64,000 bases of DNA. Origin: Polydactylus sextarius (Eukaryota > Chordata > Actinopteri > Polynemidae). Location of the stretch: NCBI GenBank assembly GCA_016801845.1, contig CM028917.1, positions 8,386,501-8,450,500 on the forward strand. The letters are read 5' to 3'. Under the pieces are notes generated by a model that worked only from the letters and a program-made list of their open reading frames with translations, did not search any database and was not told the origin of the DNA. The position numbers were made by a program, and so were the translations under genes. This document shows, piece by piece, positions 62,620 through 64,000 of this stretch (position 1 is its first letter; each line of letters starts with the position of its first letter).

Positions 62620-64000
62620 GGGCTCGTTCCGTTTCACTGTTTCCTCTTAGATCATCAAGCTTCAATGGCACAATCTTAACTAAAAAAAACAAGGAAGTAA
62701 AACAATCATAAATAATCATAATGTGGAGATAATTCAAAAATATATATCCAATATTTGCAGCACACACACTAAAAACAAAGATGATGGTGTCAACTTCTGG
62801 ACCTCTCTGACTGAATCAGCACGTTTAACTAAATAGTTGACCTACAGTGACCAGAGTACTAACCTTTAATGTGCTCTAAAGATAAAGTTAATCATTCTCC
62901 CAGGCACATCACAAACAGCTGCTCCCCTCCTTGGTTCACATCATCGTCACTGTCAGACACACCGGTGCCATGCAAGGTGCCACACTCACTCACAGCTTTG
63001 TGAAGGTGGAAAAAACAAGTCCTTCAAGTCTATAGTTTTCAAAAAAAACAAACAAACAAACAAAAACCTTCTCCCAGAGAATGTTAAATAGAAAAAGAGA
63101 GAGAGCTGAAGATTATGGAGATTTTTCATGTGTTGTATGGATCTCAGTAATTCTCAGAAAAACAAGTGGTTATTTATTTATTTCTTTTTTAATTTGCTGG
63201 AAGGTCATTTAACAAAAATCAATTAAAATACTTGAACTTGACTGTCCCAATTATAAATGAAAACACTAATTTCAGTTTTACCTTCACCATTTCTGTCATT
63301 ACAGAGTTGTAATATCCAAAAAGAAGTCGTTTTAAAACATTTTAACATCACAAACATGTCTCAATAAGGTTGTATGTTTGACTGTGTCCTTAAGGTGTAG
63401 AGTAGAAATGTGTGCTTGATGGTAACAACATGCGCCATGAGGCTAGAGTATAATCCAAACACAAATGGGTTTTAGATTTGATATTTTTTATAGTGCTGAA
63501 TTCCCATATTGTGAGTGAAGATCATTGTTTTCTTTTAACACTGCCTGAAAAATTAAATTACTTCTAAAGTACATTTGCGTTCAGACATTAAAAGTCTGGC
63601 AGGAACACATGCTGCTTTGAGAGAAGAACATAAAAACAATAGGCATCAAAGAAGTGAAGCAATAAATGAATGATGAAAACGAACAGTTGAACTAACGTGT
63701 GTTTCAGTCGGCCGCAGCATCAGCCTGTCTTTACTGTGAAGTCAAACAGACAGATGGACACATCTCCAGCGCGTCTGCAGACGGGAGTTAAGGAGCAGGA
63801 TGAGAGTGGGTTAAAATATACACATAAAGTGTGTGAAATGTTTTTGATAAGTATGATTTGTCCTGACAGCTGGGGGCGTTCCCTTTGTTCCTGCTGTACG
63901 TCTTAACTACAGATATGATGACGATATTGTTTTTATTCATTGAAACCAACCGACATGATGTACACACACACGTGTTATATAAGTGTGTGGGTGGATGAAA
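62620..64000. other. Upstream flank of ccdc134, no gene seen
   Basis: AT-rich DNA to the window end. Open frames here are short and low-complexity or lack family resemblance. In human, MEI1 lies beyond CCDC134, but I see no exon of it. Confidence 0.4.

Overview
The window is vertebrate nuclear DNA, almost certainly from a ray-finned (teleost) fish. Genes are split by GT-AG introns, intergenic DNA is AT-rich with long CA/TG and TA microsatellites, and every recognisable protein is a single-copy vertebrate gene. Exon chains below were assembled by hand from splice sites, reading phase and remembered family sequences; no alignment was run. UTR limits are mostly unknown.

Layout: the first coding exons of poldip3 lie on the minus strand (17-891). 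A head-to-head spacer of about 1 kb follows and contains a U12 snRNA gene (1415-1568, plus) with recognisable snRNA promoter elements. Then come fam234b (1889-7337, plus, 13 coding exons), smdt1/EMRE (8143-8653, plus, 2 exons) and ndufa6 (9699-11072, minus, 3 exons). The rest is a run of minus-strand genes: triobp (12860-28644, long and short isoforms), nol12 (30260-31836), srebf2 (35707-49256, 20 coding exons, with mir-33 in an intron), a GIMAP/AIG1-type GTPase with an unusual Ala/Gly-rich C-terminal half (50900-53454), and ccdc134 (55111-58615, with a 5' UTR exon near 62234). The last 1.6 kb is upstream DNA with no gene I can support.

The genes do not form one pathway. Several are mitochondrial (smdt1: calcium uniporter subunit; ndufa6: complex I), two act in the nucleus on RNA (poldip3, nol12), and srebf2 with mir-33 is the known cholesterol-control pair. 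Most have human counterparts on chromosome 22q13 (POLDIP3-RNU12, SMDT1-NDUFA6, TRIOBP-NOL12, CCDC134-SREBF2), so this is a rearranged version of a conserved block. The clear outsiders are fam234b and the GIMAP-like gene, which sits between srebf2 and ccdc134.

Points most worth a second look: the U12 gene in a shared promoter; the GTPase plus roughly 270-residue glycine/alanine region; a one-base reading-frame break in the giant repeat exon of the long triobp isoform only; an internal triobp promoter with a six-base coding exon; a very long TG tract abutting a triobp 5' splice site; an altered site-1-protease motif in SREBP-2; and a decayed Tc1-like element downstream of srebf2.
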